Shown: piece by piece, positions 1 through 11,491 of the stretch
Layout: every line of letters starts with the position of its first letter
Position numbering within the stretch: position 1 is the stretch's first letter
Assembly (NCBI RefSeq): GCF_008831285.2
Contig: NC_045144.1
Span: forward strand, 19,297,716 to 19,361,715
Origin: Nymphaea colorata
Lineage: Eukaryota; Streptophyta; Magnoliopsida; Nymphaeales; Nymphaeaceae
DNA length: 64,000 bases
Direction of reading: 5' to 3'
Program-made: the position numbers and the translations under genes
The notes under the pieces: generated by a model
Told to the model about the DNA's origin: nothing
Seen by the model: the letters and a program-made list of their open reading frames with translations, nothing else
The model's database searches: none

Positions 1-640
1 GCACTCATAAAAATTTTGTTAACTCATACCTACCCTAATCATCCGCTGTAACTTCCCAGTCCATGAGAGACACCCTCTTTCAGCATTGTCACAGCCTCAA
101 CATATACCAGCAACAAACGCTTAGCTGAAAAAATAAAAGAAATCCTACAACCATACTTTTTTGAATACCATATATTTTGTAAATTGTGAGGGACGTATCA
201 TTATATAGCATAAGCTTCACCACAGAGGGTGATGCTGCAACCTTAAAAATGAAAACCTAAAGGCCAACTATTTTACACAACCGTAAAAGAGACATCGTTA
301 CATCTCTATAACGGGAAACGGTGTATATAATATGAATGGTTCAAATAGCACATTCCAAAATTACTTAAGATACAAAATGAAGACTCCAGCCTTTGAATCA
401 TAATTCCAATAAAACAAACCACATACACTCAAACAGCAGAACAACCGATACCATCTTCATTCTTTTAAACAGTAAGCACAAGAAAACCAAAAACACAAAG
501 GTTAAATAGCTTTTCTACTGTTATTTATCAGAACCACTAACCGAATAAATTTTCGGTTGCCCAATTCAGATAATTGAGCTCGTCGGCTTTCTTCCCACCA
601 AAATTCAAACCCTAAACGCCTGAAGAAACGAACTCCTTAC
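1..640. other. Left edge: 5' part of a bL27 intron and unassigned DNA
   Basis: Reading leftward from the donor site at 635-640, this is the start of the intron that follows bL27 exon 1 on the minus strand. I searched it by eye for the second bL27 exon on the minus strand and did not find it. No other coding segment is visible. Confidence 0.5.
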
Positions 641-937
641 CTTAGTCCCACGCTGCCTCACAATGATCGCTCCTGGTTTGGCCACCTGATCACCATAGAT
701 CTTCACCCCGAGCCTCTGCCCCCTCGAATCTCTTCCATTCTTCGTGCTCCCCGCCCCTTTCTTGTGTGCGGCCTCGATCGACAGGGGGGACCTCGCCGGG
801 AACGAGACAGAGCACCTGTTATTGAGATAAGGCGCTCCGATATCGCCTCTGAGATAGGAAGACGACGAACTGGGGCTCAAAGAGAGCCCTCTGAAAGATG
901 CAGCCAAGCCGAAGCTCATAGCCGCGGTGGAAGCCAT
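641..937 (-). CDS. RPL27: Plastid ribosomal protein bL27, exon 1 (transit peptide plus N-terminal L27 domain)
   Basis: Encodes 99 residues from the ATG at 935-937. The first ~50 residues are rich in Ser, Ala and Arg with few acidic residues, as in a chloroplast transit peptide. The next part is the very conserved L27 start: [20 protein letters not shown], then the [20 protein letters not shown] stretch. bL27 is a 50S subunit protein near the peptidyl-transferase centre. The exon ends in phase 0 at a good donor (AAG, then GTAAGG at 640-635). The remainder of the protein would start with FHPGKNVG. That sequence is found in this window only on the opposite strand at 4455, so the gene looks split (see findings). 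The leader upstream (about 1014-1052) is rich in CT on the coding strand. Confidence 0.88.
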
Positions 938-1803
938 TCCTCTCTCTCCTCCCTCTCTTCTTCGCCTATTGATTCTCTGCAGACCGATCGGAAAGGAAAT
1001 AAATAATGAAAGCCAGCGAGAGCGAGAGCGAGAGCGAGTGAGAGAGAGAGAGGGAACGACCTTATCTCTTCAGAGAAGACGCAGACGAACGTTTGGCGCC
1101 ACGAATGCCAAGACAGTGGCGCAATGGCATCGTTAAGCAGCAAAGCTGCAAAAGAATCGGGTTTGAACAACATATATAATATCCAAATCCAAAACCGAGC
1201 CATTGCAATTGGAGGTTCGGAAACCCGAGAAAAATATATATATATATATATATTATCCAATCTGATAAAGGTCCCTGAGAATTCCGTTTGGATCTGGATA
1301 AAATGTGCTCGAGAAACACGACGTTCGCCGTATGAAATTCATACATGAATCCGATTTTTATCCAAATCCAGACAAAATCTATCCAAAGTCCAAGTTTCTA
1401 TCCTGTCGTATACACGCAGTTGATCCAAATCCAAGTTTTTTTTTTAGTATTAATCAGGAAGTTCGTTTTTTGTCGAGAAAAACTTAAGAATTCGCAATTT
1501 TAAAATTTTTAAAATTATAGAAAAATCTGTAATTTGGCTTTTATACTATTTTTTATTACAACAAACCCCAAAAATTGAAATATCATGGAACGTTTTTCCC
1601 TATCGCATTTTGGGCTTTTTTTTTTATTTTTTTTTTTTGAGTAACTAGTATTTGTGGCAGTTCCTAAACTCCTTTTTGAATTGATCAAACTCCATTTAAC
1701 TTTAATTAAATTTTTTCAAAAAGTTTAAATTCCACTCATGCATTAAACTAAGATGATAAATTTTTTGTGTATGTATGGAGATTTAATACCTGCATCTCGC
1801 ATT
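938..1803. other. Upstream region of bL27 exon 1; AT-rich DNA
   Basis: Probable promoter and 5' leader of the minus-strand bL27 exon 1. It has a GA-rich tract at about 1014-1052 (CT-rich on the coding strand) and a TA microsatellite at about 1233-1252. Poly-T tracts follow at 1437 and 1616-1640. No other gene is visible. Confidence 0.4.
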
Positions 1804-2967
1804 TAAGTTCCACCCTAAACCGGTGAAACTCAAATGTCCATGCTTTTTTTTTTTGCATATTTATTTTTCTTTATGCAGGATGGTATGTGTGTGAGTACGA
1901 TAATAAGATAATGTTCATGAGATAATAAAAAAATTATAATATAATAAGATAACAGAAGAAAACATAAATATGAAATAATATTTATGAGATAACGCTAAAC
2001 ATAATTATAAGATAATATTTATAAAATAATAAAATATTTATAAAATAATGAGATAATAGAGATAACAATAAAGATAATAAAATATTTATGAAATAATGAA
2101 AATAATAAATAATGTTATAAATGAAAAAAATAAAACTACTTTTTTACTAAATATATTGATATGGATATTTTTACTTTTATTCAATTCACAATGTATTTGT
2201 GGTTTTTTTTTACCAGTTTTTTTTATTAAAAGTATTTTTTAACATTATGACACATGAAATTACAAGTGTCCGCTGATATAATCAGCTTCACCTTCTCCCA
2301 CCACAACAGACTGCAGGTTCCATCGTAGCCGGAGGTTCTCACTGCTGCATACTTCTCACTGCAACTTGTCTCCTTCACCAGGTAAACCATACTTTCCCCT
2401 TTCGTTCTATTGCGTCATATGTGCTCTTCCACCGGCAACTAAGAGTCGCCATCTCCCTCGCACGTCCTCAGCATCACTGCTCAACCAGAAGACTACAAAA
2501 GAAGAAGACGAAGATTGCTGGAAAAGCCCCAAATCCATTAACCTAATCGTTGTTTAAGATGTAAACTCATTTATTTGACCTCTTTTATCAGATTTCATCT
2601 GTTGTTGCAATTGCTCTTGGTTCCTTCATTCGTTGTGTGGGTTTGATTTGGAGGAAAGGGATCGATCTTTCCTTGAGGGGAGAAGAGGGATTTTGGTCGT
2701 TGTGTTCTGTTTTCTTGAATGCTTTAGACTTATGATTCTGCTTCGGTGCTAGACAAAGGACGCCTTACACTGGATTGTCAAAGCTTGGAGGAACAAACTT
2801 TCTTGCTGGGAGATGAATCTGTACATGCATTTGTCTTCAAGCGTTCAACGTGAACATCTGAGAAAATTCAAATGCTTGGTGTGTCAATAATTTGCAACCT
2901 TGGGGTTTTTGATGAAGGAAATCAGTATCTTGGGGAATATATCTCATTGTCTATTGCTTGCTGCAGG
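1804..2967 (+). repeat. Dispersed duplication, copy A (partner at 13797-15065)
   Basis: The block starts AAGTTCCACCCTAAACCGGT and ends near TTGCTGCAGGTAGT. It is almost identical to 13797-15065 over its right ~700 bp (2264-2967), which includes the same 63-codon open frame (2366-2557). The left part is TA-rich (runs of AGATAATA) and carries several indels between copies, including about 70 bp present only in copy B. No terminal inverted repeat or target duplication was recognised, so this could be a segmental duplication or part of an unknown transposon. Confidence 0.75.
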
Positions 2968-4454
2968 TAGTACAAGCTGCTAGGGCAAAGTTTTGTATGT
3001 GTCTCCAATTAGATAAGCAAATTTACATATGTGTATGTGCGGGGGTATGTGCGCTGGAAACATTGGCTTTATTGATGTGATAGAGGCAATTTTGTCAACA
3101 TCAGTAGTTCCTAGGACATCAAGAATTTGAAATTCCATATATGGCTGCAAGGTGAAAGGTGCTTATTAGGTAGGAAAGGTACGGGGTTTTATACCAGTAA
3201 ACTTGGTTGGGAGTATGGCTTTTTTGCCAATATGCATGTATAGAATCCCTGGCTTGGCACTACTATTCATGGCTGTCCTGCCAGATTCCATTTATTTTTT
3301 TTCTTCAGGGATGAACTTGAAAAGTCCAAATTTGCCAAACCTATTGGTTTGAAAAAAATTGTTGGACTCAAATGCACAGATTGGGATTTATAAGGATCTA
3401 AAACCAACAGTTTTATATTGGTTTTAAATTTATCCATCTGTTGGCCATAAAATCCAGTCCGTGCATTGAATTTTGATGGTTTTTTTTTAGATCTACAGAT
3501 TTGAGCCTTCAAAGTTCATTGGAGAAGTCAGATTTTAGGAATTAGCTGAATGGCCAAAAACAGTCGGGTGCTGAATTCAGTTGTATATATATGGCCTGGA
3601 AATTCATGTTTTCACTTTAATACTGTAGATGTGCTTAACGTTATAGGTTTGGTAGGATCAACCACTAAAGCGTTTCTTCGAAAAACAATGTCTTTTTTGA
3701 ACATCTAATCTGTTGTCCTCTTGACGACTGATTTTGAATTACCAGAAAAAGCCTTCTTACATGTTGGAATCTAATGATCAAATGCTGATCCATATTAAAC
3801 AGAGAAAAGCATTTATAGTTGTTATAAATTAAACCATGTCGGGTCATGGAAAATATGTCTGGTGAAAAGTTGATTGAACCATATGGTAACATGGGAAGAT
3901 CTTTGATTTCTAACGTTGTTGATTGGAGATCTTCTTTGTTTTGTTTAGACATAGTAGCTTAGCCTTTCCTTGATCTTGTGGCATGCCAATTACATCTTTG
4001 ATGGTTTCCAGAGGATTTTACTGTCTAAACTGGGTTCTTACAGCTCGTTTAGCAGCTCTAGTTCTAGAGTTGCACTGCCTTTTGGAGTTACAAAGAATCT
4101 GATATCCTATTTTATTGTATCGTGGAGAAGTTGGATGATTCTTGGATGGACAACTTGACCCGTAATCTTAATTTTGTTTTGTTAATGTACTGGTATTTCT
4201 GGGTTATGTTTCGAGTCTTTTGACCTATTGACTAAGGACTTGTGTTTTTTTTTTTTGCTATGTTATGCACATAATTCTGGAGACTGGGCATCCTTTGAGC
4301 TCTCCAATTTTTGAATCTCAATAAGCGTTTTCTGATGTGATGTAGTTTGATATTTTAGTTATCCATTTTATGAATTTCGATCAGCTCTTTCTGATGTTAT
4401 GTGATGACTCAGTCTTCCATCTCCGTCTTTTTATATTTGTGTTTCTTGGTTCAG
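2968..4454 (+). other. Presumed intron 1 sequence upstream of bL27 exon 2
   Basis: Non-coding sequence leading to the acceptor TTGGTTCAG at 4446-4454. No exon encoding a bL27 transit peptide or the GSTKNGRD segment is present on the plus strand here or anywhere to the left in the window. Confidence 0.5.
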
Positions 4455-4800
4455 TTTCACCCAGGGAAAAACGTTGGAATTGGCAAGGACCATACGCTAT
4501 TTTCCTTGATCGATGGACTGGTCAAGTTTGAGAAATTTGGACCAGACAGGAAAAAGGTATACTGATAAAAAGTTCAAGCATGAAAAATGGATGAAATTCA
4601 TTATATGTTTCACTTATGCGCAGGTGAGTGTTTACCCACGTGTTGTTCAACCTGAAAACCCAAATAGCTACAAGGCAAGAAGAAGGGAGTATTTCCGACT
4701 CCAACGGGAGCGTCTCAAAGCAAAAAAGGAAGGCATTTTATCTCCTCAGTTAGTTTTAGCTTCAAAAGAGGAGGTCCCAGAAGATGCAGCTTCTTGTTAA
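4455..4800 (+). CDS. RPL27: Plastid ribosomal protein bL27, exons 2 and 3
   Basis: Exon 2 is 4455-4556 (34 codons, starting [14 protein letters not shown] and ending FGPDRKK). Intron 2 is 4557-4623 (67 bp). Exon 3 is 4624-4800 (58 codons and TAA, starting [16 protein letters not shown] and ending in DAASC). Both introns have GT-AG borders and phase 0. The sequence is the plastid rather than the mitochondrial type of L27: it has the [10 protein letters not shown] and PENPNSY motifs and the Arg/Lys-rich tail. It joins in frame and without gap or overlap to the minus-strand exon at 641-937. Together they would make 191 residues, close to the usual plant length. As arranged here the two parts cannot be on one ordinary transcript. 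Confidence 0.88.
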
Positions 4801-6578
4801 TAATTTGAACTTGATTTTGCCGTAGAGGTAAAGTGCCATCTTGTTAGTGCGTTTGATTTGTTGTTTGTTTTACAAATCTAAGGAGGCCAATTAATGGAAA
4901 AGTTGCTCTTTCTTGATTATGTTAGCATTTGCCGGAAGTGTTTGCAGACTTATGGATTGACCTTTTTACTTTGGAAATTAGCTGTCTATCGCTTTTAATT
5001 TGGATGTGTGATCTCTTCACGTTTCTCTAGTGTTCAAAAGGAAAAGAAAAGGGGACAGACTTTTCTCTTCCTAGCAGAGATTGGTAAGAAATGTAACATC
5101 TGGACCTGAAGCAGAGTATTGGGGACAGGGAGTGTCCAACCATAGCCTCAAGAATCACAGCCATGACTAGCCAGCTTGTGACTGTTCATCTCCAGATCAC
5201 AACTGGAGATCAACTGTCGCAGAGAAGTTTCTACTTTTGCAAAGGACAGTGAACAATGATAGGCTTTGTGGTGACGACAAAATGCAATATCCGATTTTCA
5301 AACTGAACATTTCTGGCTGGCAGTAATAGTCCCTTGTGTACTTCGTGTTTGTGAACGTAATTTTAGCTAACAACTTAAAATAGCCATTGGGTGTTTTTCA
5401 GATAGCCGTTGTCCCCGTCTCAAATTCTCTTTAAGACATGATGCTCCTTCCAAAACTCCTTAGTATCATGTGCGCTTTCTTATTTTTGTTTTTTAAATCG
5501 ATACAATCTGATCGTATAGAGACTAATCTTTGGAAAAAGCTGAAAATTTGGATATCTTGATCTCCTTTTCCTTTGAAATTGGAAAAAAACACGCACTGAC
5601 ACACACATCCATGGTATTTGAAGACAGCCCTCTCCCTCTCTCTAAACCAAATATTGGATGCAGTAGCTGGATTTAATAAGAAAGTTTCCTTTGGATTAAT
5701 AATCGGATGTATGTACGATGCGAAGTTCTCCATGCGAAATATGATAAGACATTCGACTTTCACCAGCATCAAACTCTGATTTTATGTAAAGCTAGATGTA
5801 TGCTTTTGTATTATGTTGGAATATGATCTCAATAACTGTATCCAATCTAAATTTCGTCCATTGATCTCCCTCTCTCTCTAAATTCCTGGCTTCGCCTGTC
5901 AACTTGGGATCTCATTCTAGCTATATGGAGAAAATGGCACAATAATTGCATGCATAGATGACATTTTTTATCACTTTTAAGATCATTACAGAGTTTGATG
6001 TCCTCATTCAATCAAAGTCTTATTTTCTGCCTTACAGATTACCTAGTTCAACTCTCTGAGTTCGGACTACAGCAGCTCTCACATTTATTACTGTCAGCCT
6101 TTTCAAGAAACAAAATCTGAATATTGAGTACAGGTGTGCATAATTTACGCCATAAAAGTGCACAAACTAAATATTTTTTCCAGGATAGGGCCCAAACTCA
6201 GTAGTTGTGTGCACAGAACAGGAGGAATGTGGCATTCAATAGGTTGGACAGGTTAGAACTCAACTGGATCAGTTATTCATAATTTTTGCTTTGTCTCGTC
6301 GTGGCCCGGTCATGTCTTATTTAATTTAGAAAAATATTTCATCCAAAATAAGAAAAGAAAAGAAAAATCATTCAACTGTTGTTCAGACCATCTAAAAATC
6401 CAACAGGAACAAGGTGAACAATGTGATCCACATACGTTTCAAACAATTCAGGAAATGGTAGCTTGAAAGAGTTCACATGAAGAGGACAAAAAAGCATCCA
6501 AGCAAAAAGGACCGCCATGGGCTGCTGTGTCCTTTACAGAAAGGAAAGACAAAATAGCAAAGCTTCTCTCTGCTGTCC
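4801..6578. other. 3' flank of bL27 and intergenic DNA
   Basis: Contains the likely 3' UTR of bL27, then unremarkable AT-rich DNA. The part from about 6400 to 6578 is probably the 3' UTR of the next minus-strand gene. No convincing coding segment. Confidence 0.4.
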
Positions 6579-7134
6579 TCATGGCCAGGTTAGGAAGATG
6601 ACGAAGAATGCAGCGACAGCGACAGAAACCGCGTAAATGGCGAAGCTACTGAAAGGCAATTGGATACTATAAGCAGGGGCGGAGGGAGGGGGGGCCGCCT
6701 AGGCCATGGCCCCACCCCTGGCCAATGAAAAAAAAAAAACTTTTACATTGAAAAAAATATTATTTTTTAATCACTTTATGTATTTTTTATATTTAAATTC
6801 AGTTTGGCCCTACCTGGATCCAGAGGTTGGACTGTTCTGGCTCGACCGTGGACTATAAGCATCCGAAGATGGCGATCCTGCACTGGTTGTGGTTGTTGTT
6901 GTTGTTGATACCTTTGGTGGAGCGCCTACACCAAGATGATGATCCAGTTGATCATAAATTTCATGTCACGAACGCTTGATCTTAGGCAAAAAATGTAAAA
7001 TTGAAAGAGTATAGGACTTTGAGATGCAGACCTGGAGCTGGAGTAGCTGAGCTGTTGAAGAGTGCGTAGTCCGGCGAGTTCGGCGACAACTTCAGTTGTG
7101 CTGCAACAGTTGAAGGTGATGCCATTGTTGTAGA
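6579..7134 (-). pseudogene. 3' exons of a probable membrane/GPI-anchored protein gene, broken by transposons
   Basis: Read on the minus strand, an exon ending at the donor at 7032-7026 (CCAG, then GTCTGC) is followed by an acceptor at 6926-6930 (TGTAG, then GCGCTCC) in matching phase. The visible peptide has a Pro/Ser/Thr-rich stalk (APPKVSTTTTTTTTSAGSPS) and ends in a hydrophobic tail (FAIYAVSVAVAAFFVIFLTW, then Pro and stop at 6579-6581). This layout is typical of GPI-anchored or single-pass cell-surface proteins, but I do not recognise the family. The last exon is cut by a 176-bp insert at 6676-6851 with a 10-bp duplication, and the upstream part is cut by a MITE at 7135-7596. Without the insert the frame runs straight from the stalk to the tail. 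It may be a dead gene, or an allele disrupted recently. Confidence 0.45.
6676..6851. mobile_element. Small transposon inserted in an exon, 10-bp duplication ACTATAAGCA
   Basis: The 176-bp body begins GGGGCGGAGGGAGGGG, has an A/T-rich centre and ends TGGCTCGACCGTGG. It is flanked by ACTATAAGCA at 6666-6675 and again at 6852-6861. Terminal repeats are weak. Its ends resemble degraded copies of the GGGGCGGAGCCAG-type plant MITEs. Confidence 0.7.
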
Positions 7135-7596
7135 TAGGGATGTCAACCGACCAGATTCGGATCGGATACATCTTTAATCATATCCGTTTTTTAGATATTC
7201 ATATATTCGGATTCGGATTCAGATTCGAATTCGAATAAATCAAAGTCATATCTGAACCCGAATCTGAAATCCGATTTTACAATCTGAATCCGATTTTACA
7301 ATCCGAATCCGATTTTTATATTTATATCCGAATCTGAATCCAAATTTTGAACCGGATTTTGCCATTTTCTAAGTATTAGATAGAGGATATTTGTCTAAAA
7401 ATGAATCTGATCCGAATCTGTATCCGAATCCAATCCAATATTCATGTATATCCGAATCCAAATCCGATCGGATGTCATTTATTAAATCCGAATCCAATCC
7501 GATTTCTTAATCGAATATTAAATTTTTATCCATATCCGTTTTTCCGGATCGAATCGGTCGGATATCTGATTCAAATCGAATATATTGACATCCCCA
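7135..7596. mobile_element. hAT-like MITE with ATCCGAATCC-rich interior
   Basis: The 462-bp element has 12-bp terminal inverted repeats (TAGGGATGTCAA left, TTGACATCCCCA right) and an 8-bp target duplication (GTTGTAGA at 7127-7134, GTTGTAGG at 7597-7604), the size made by hAT transposases. The interior is almost entirely degenerate repeats of ATCCGAATCC. Related copies lie at 16998-17465 (opposite orientation) and 52868-53312. It has no coding capacity. Confidence 0.8.
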
Positions 7597-7604
7597 GTTG
7601 TAGG

Positions 7605-9316
7605 ACGAAAATCGCAAAAGATCTTCAAGTTCAAATCCCAAGATTTGCAACCTGTTTGCTTCATCATGCATATTGTATGAAAAGGAAACTGATAGTTACA
7701 ACATTGGCTCAATGGTGGAGCCGCATGCCCCTTAAAATTTCTTTATCTTTACATGCATCTACAAAATTTTGTTTCATATATATATATAAACTGAAGCATG
7801 ACTTCGACATTTTGAGTCCTCCAATGGAGGGAAAGAGGGGGCCCAAAATCAGGAAAAGAGAAAGTGAAAAATTATTTAAAAAAAAAAAAAACTAGACAAC
7901 ATTTAAGCCATTCGATCAGACGGCTCTATCATTTTGACAAATAAATGCAAGCACGAGCATAAAAATTAATCGGCGGATCCGGAGCCGGTGGCTCTTAATG
8001 GAAAGATAGCCCTTATTGGTTCCTCTTAAAATTTATTATAAAAGGCCTGCATCTCTGTGCTTCTCCCCAAAAAAGGCCTTAAAAAAAAAATAGCAGAGCT
8101 TAAAATAATCTTCGCTATTGTACCAAATTCAACCCCTCCATAAATCCAGTCTGAATTTAAAATCTTCATTTGGAATACAACCTAAAATTAATAGTTTGGT
8201 GCAAGTGTGAATTTCAACTATCACACATTTGAAATTTCTTCAAACATGAAATTCGTGAGTAATCAAAGACACCCAACTTAAAAGACTATAAGAGGGTAAT
8301 AATTTTTAAATACAAGAACGTTTTGATCATTTCGAATTACAATTAAAAAAAAGAAAAAGGAAACTGGTTCATCAGAATCCTGCAGCAATCACGCATATTG
8401 AGTGTCTTCTTCCTTTTAAAAAGAAGAGAACCTTTTTAAGTCACACCAGCCATGGGAGGTCTCATGCAGATGGGCATGGCCGTCGCATCGGCGGCGGCGG
8501 CCGTGCCGGCGGAGGAATTAAATAAACCTTGCCACTATCGTAAAAGTCAGAAATCGAATCGAATCGGTCCTTTTGATTGTAGAGCCATTAATTTACTCGT
8601 GAATCGTGTAAAAATAATTACAGCAATGAAAATATTTTATCAAATCAATTTGGCACAAGTGCCCGATTTTTTATATAAATAAATCAGCACTTGCAGGAGG
8701 TCACATCACCAGCAAACCTTAGAGTGTCATATTTGCAAAAATTCAAAAATTTTGTATCTAAAATTAAATATTTTAGTGTAATTTATTCTGACATTTAATT
8801 AAAATTTGACTGTTGTTGGCACTAATTTAGTTCTTGCAAAGAAGAATTTTTTACTCTACACCAAATTCAATTCAATTTTATTTAACCAACAGGAAATATA
8901 TCACCATGTATTTTAATACGTTTATATTGAATTTTATACATTAAGAAAACAGAATTGAGAGAATACGACAATAATTTCTACTACCAACTTCAACTTTCGT
9001 CTTTTCCTCGAAAAAAAAATGATGGGATTACTCGGAACCAGCGACAGAGTTTATTAAGGAGAAAGAGAAACAGCAAATGCTGGAAATTTTCCGTCTCCAT
9101 CTTGGAATAGGTAAGGTAACCGAGAAAACCCATGTGCAGCGGCGACACGATACGGCCACTGTGACCCCGATTAGGTCTCATATTAGCGGATTTTTCCGGC
9201 GGCTATGCCGGTTTGTGGACCGCCTGCATAATACCGATACAATATGTATCGGGGAGATATGATCTGACAGGCACCGGTACTACCTATGGCAAGAACAGCG
9301 GCAGGGGAACCCTCCA
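7605..9316. other. Intergenic DNA with a short GC-rich open frame at 8452
   Basis: Mostly AT-rich. From 8452 an ATG opens a GC-rich stretch, MGGLMQMGMAVASAAAAVPA, whose composition differs from the AT-rich codons that follow. It may be a first-exon remnant, but I do not recognise it. The stretch 7605-7735 may hold more of the broken minus-strand gene. No second exon of the lipid-transfer-like gene was found at 9000-9316. Confidence 0.3.
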
Positions 9317-9727
9317 TCAGGAGTGATGAAGGGTCCAGAAGGAAGCTGCAGGAACACAAATGGTGGAGGAGGAGGGAAGGAGCTCACCTGGGCAGTCGGA
9401 GATGGAGGTGTTCTGAAGCTTGCAGACGTTAGGGAGGGACAGCATCCTGGATCTGTCGAGATTGAGCTGCTTGACGGCGTCGTCGCCCTTGAGGGTGGCG
9501 GCGAGGAGGTAGCAAAGGCACGCGGCGTCCGCCGTCCTTATGTCGGTGACCGACGCGCAGCACTTCGCCGCGGGCTCGTTGGTCGACTTCTGCGCGTACG
9601 GGAGGCAGTCCATCAGCTTCGTCACCTCGGCCTGGCACTTTTTCTGCTCGTCGGCGGAGAGCTCCGCCGACGACCGGCCGACGACGGCCACGAGCAGCAG
9701 CGCCACCACCAGCAGCGTCTTGGCCAT
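9317..9727 (-). CDS. Secreted 8-cysteine lipid-transfer/protease-inhibitor-like protein
   Basis: From the ATG at 9725-9727 the frame gives 136 residues. Residues 1-21 are a signal peptide (hydrophobic core LLVVALLLVAVVG, likely cleavage after SSA). The mature part carries the eight-cysteine motif of the LTP/seed-storage/amylase-inhibitor fold: C31, C41, C56-C57, C70-x-C72, C102, C112. Proteins of this fold are secreted and bind lipids or act as inhibitors. The pattern ALKG..LPNVCKL fits the plant nsLTP-like group. A strong donor follows the last cysteine (CCCAG, then GTGAGC at 9387-9382), as in related genes, so the true exon 1 may end at 9388 with a small second exon not found here. If unspliced, the protein runs on to LHHS at 9317. 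Confidence 0.75.
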   Translation of the reverse strand: MAKTLLVVALLLVAVVGRSSAELSADEQKKCQAEVTKLMDCLPYAQKSTNEPAAKCCASVTDIRTADAACLCYLLAATLKGDDAVKQLNLDRSRMLSLPNVCKLQNTSISDCPGELLPSSSTICVPAASFWTLHHS

Positions 9728-11336
9728 CTCTCTTTTCCCGGTCTCTCTGTGTGTGTCCTTGTAGAGAGAGAATTTAAAGCCGCAGGCACAGGCAGAGAGA
9801 ACCGAAGACTGATGAAATCGATCTTAAAGATGTTCCAACAGTCCAAATTAAATAGCGAGCGAGTGACCATAAAAACCCTTCACTTATTTGTTAATGACGA
9901 ATGGAGTCCTCATTTAACTTTTTCTTTAAAAAAAATCTCTCTTACTTGTGTTTTGGTTTAGATTTGGATCATCACATTTGGATCTGGATTGAATTTGGAT
10001 CCGTTTATAAAATATCTTGATGACATTTGACTTTGGTTCTGAGGTTTATCCTTTTTTAGCTGATCCGGATCTGTAACGTGTTTCTCCAAGGAAAGTGAGC
10101 GATGAAGAGAGAAAGAAAAGTCTAAAATTATATAATTCAAGGGACTGCGCGTGTTCTCCTGTGCCGTAAAGAACAAAACTTCCTTGTCCCCTTCCTTGAA
10201 ATTATTTTCTGCGAATTCAATCGTATAAATGCACTTAACTTGACCAAAATTTAATGACAGGAAGAAGTCATGAAAATGATCTGAATGTAAAGAACAAAAC
10301 TTAAGTCATATAATTAAATCTTTACATAGAAGTTTCACAATTTTTTGTCATATATTTATTAGTCTTCAAGTACAACTGTCAAGTTGGATTCATTGAATAC
10401 AACTTTAGGTGGTTGAACACTATATATATATATATATATCTACGTCCCCAAGTAATTTAGTTAACCACATGGCGCCTCTTTGGACCAATTCTAGATGACT
10501 AAATAAGTTAGCCTCTCGGCCTTTAGAGAACGACACCGACATTCTTTGCCGGAAGGCGGCGACCACCATGCCCTAGGAGGACAACATCATCGGAAAACTT
10601 AGAATTCACGATCCTCACCCTAGAAATCTCATGGCAAAATGTAGATATATACTAAACAATTCAATCACATGAATAGGTAATATATATGGTTCCTTAGCAT
10701 TCATGCTTGGGTACCAATCTTCAAGCACAAGGCTGGAGCCAAGGTAGGGCCGGCTTGTGCCCTGACCCACTTCAAATTTTTTGAAAAAGAACTTATATAT
10801 AAATTTTAAAAAATTTCACTTGTTTTATATAAAGATTTTGAAAAATGATATTTTGGCCTTAGTTGGGGTCGTCATTAAATATCATTTTAGTAACTGGTGG
10901 GTGAGAGAGAAGAATGCATTAAATAAGGGTCAACTTAATTGAGTGTAAAGTATTTATAGGGCATAAGACTGAAGGAGGTGATGGGCTAACCACCCAGATG
11001 GCTGGCTGTTGTGTTCAATGCAATGGATTGCTTCTTCTTCTTTGATGAGAGAGCAACAGTTGGCAGGCAAGTGCAGTGAGCCTTCCTTCCACATTTATGG
11101 TTCCAAAGGCCAAAAAATGGTGAGCTGCCCACATGGAAAAAAAGGAAAGTTAATGAAGTGATTTTTTTTAAAAAAAAAAAATTGTTCTTTCCTTTTTCCA
11201 ATGAAAAAATTAAAGAAAAATATTAGATTTGTGTGTTTTTTTAATAGGCAAAAATAATTATTTCAATAGGTGCAACTTGCTAATGTCTAAAAGTAGTCTC
11301 CGGAAAATTTGAAGAAGTCATTAATGCATATTGATT
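9728..11336. other. Intergenic DNA, TE fragments
   Basis: Upstream of the lipid-transfer-like gene; a TTTAAA on the minus strand at about 9771-9776 could be its TATA element. Otherwise AT-rich. A TA tract is at about 10422-10439. A MITE-like fragment begins near 10731 (GGCTGGAGCCAAGGTAGGG) and runs to about 10870. No gene seen. Confidence 0.35.
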
Positions 11337-11491
11337 AGGTCAAATTTGGTCAGAAGGTCAAGAGTTTAATATTAATGCAGGTCAAATTTGGTAGAAGGTC
11401 AAGAGTTCAATATTAATGCAGGTCAAATTTGGTCAGAAGGTCAAGAGTTCAATATTAATGCAGGTCAAATTTGGTCAGAAGGTCAAGAGTT
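11337..11491 (+). repeat. Tandem repeat, 41-42 bp unit, about 3.7 copies
   Basis: Unit starts AGGTCAAATTTGGTCAGAAG and continues to ATATTAATGC. Units begin at 11337, 11379, 11420 and 11462 and are nearly identical; the second lacks one base. Confidence 0.85.

Noticed and set aside
2366-2557. 63-codon frame as bL27 first exon or a real gene
   Set aside because: It has no bL27 sequence or transit-peptide pattern, and an identical frame recurs in the 13797-15065 duplicate without any bL27 exons.
9323-9961. 212-codon plus-strand frame over the lipid-transfer-like gene
   Set aside because: Antisense to a gene with signal peptide and all eight cysteines; its own translation has no protein-like pattern.
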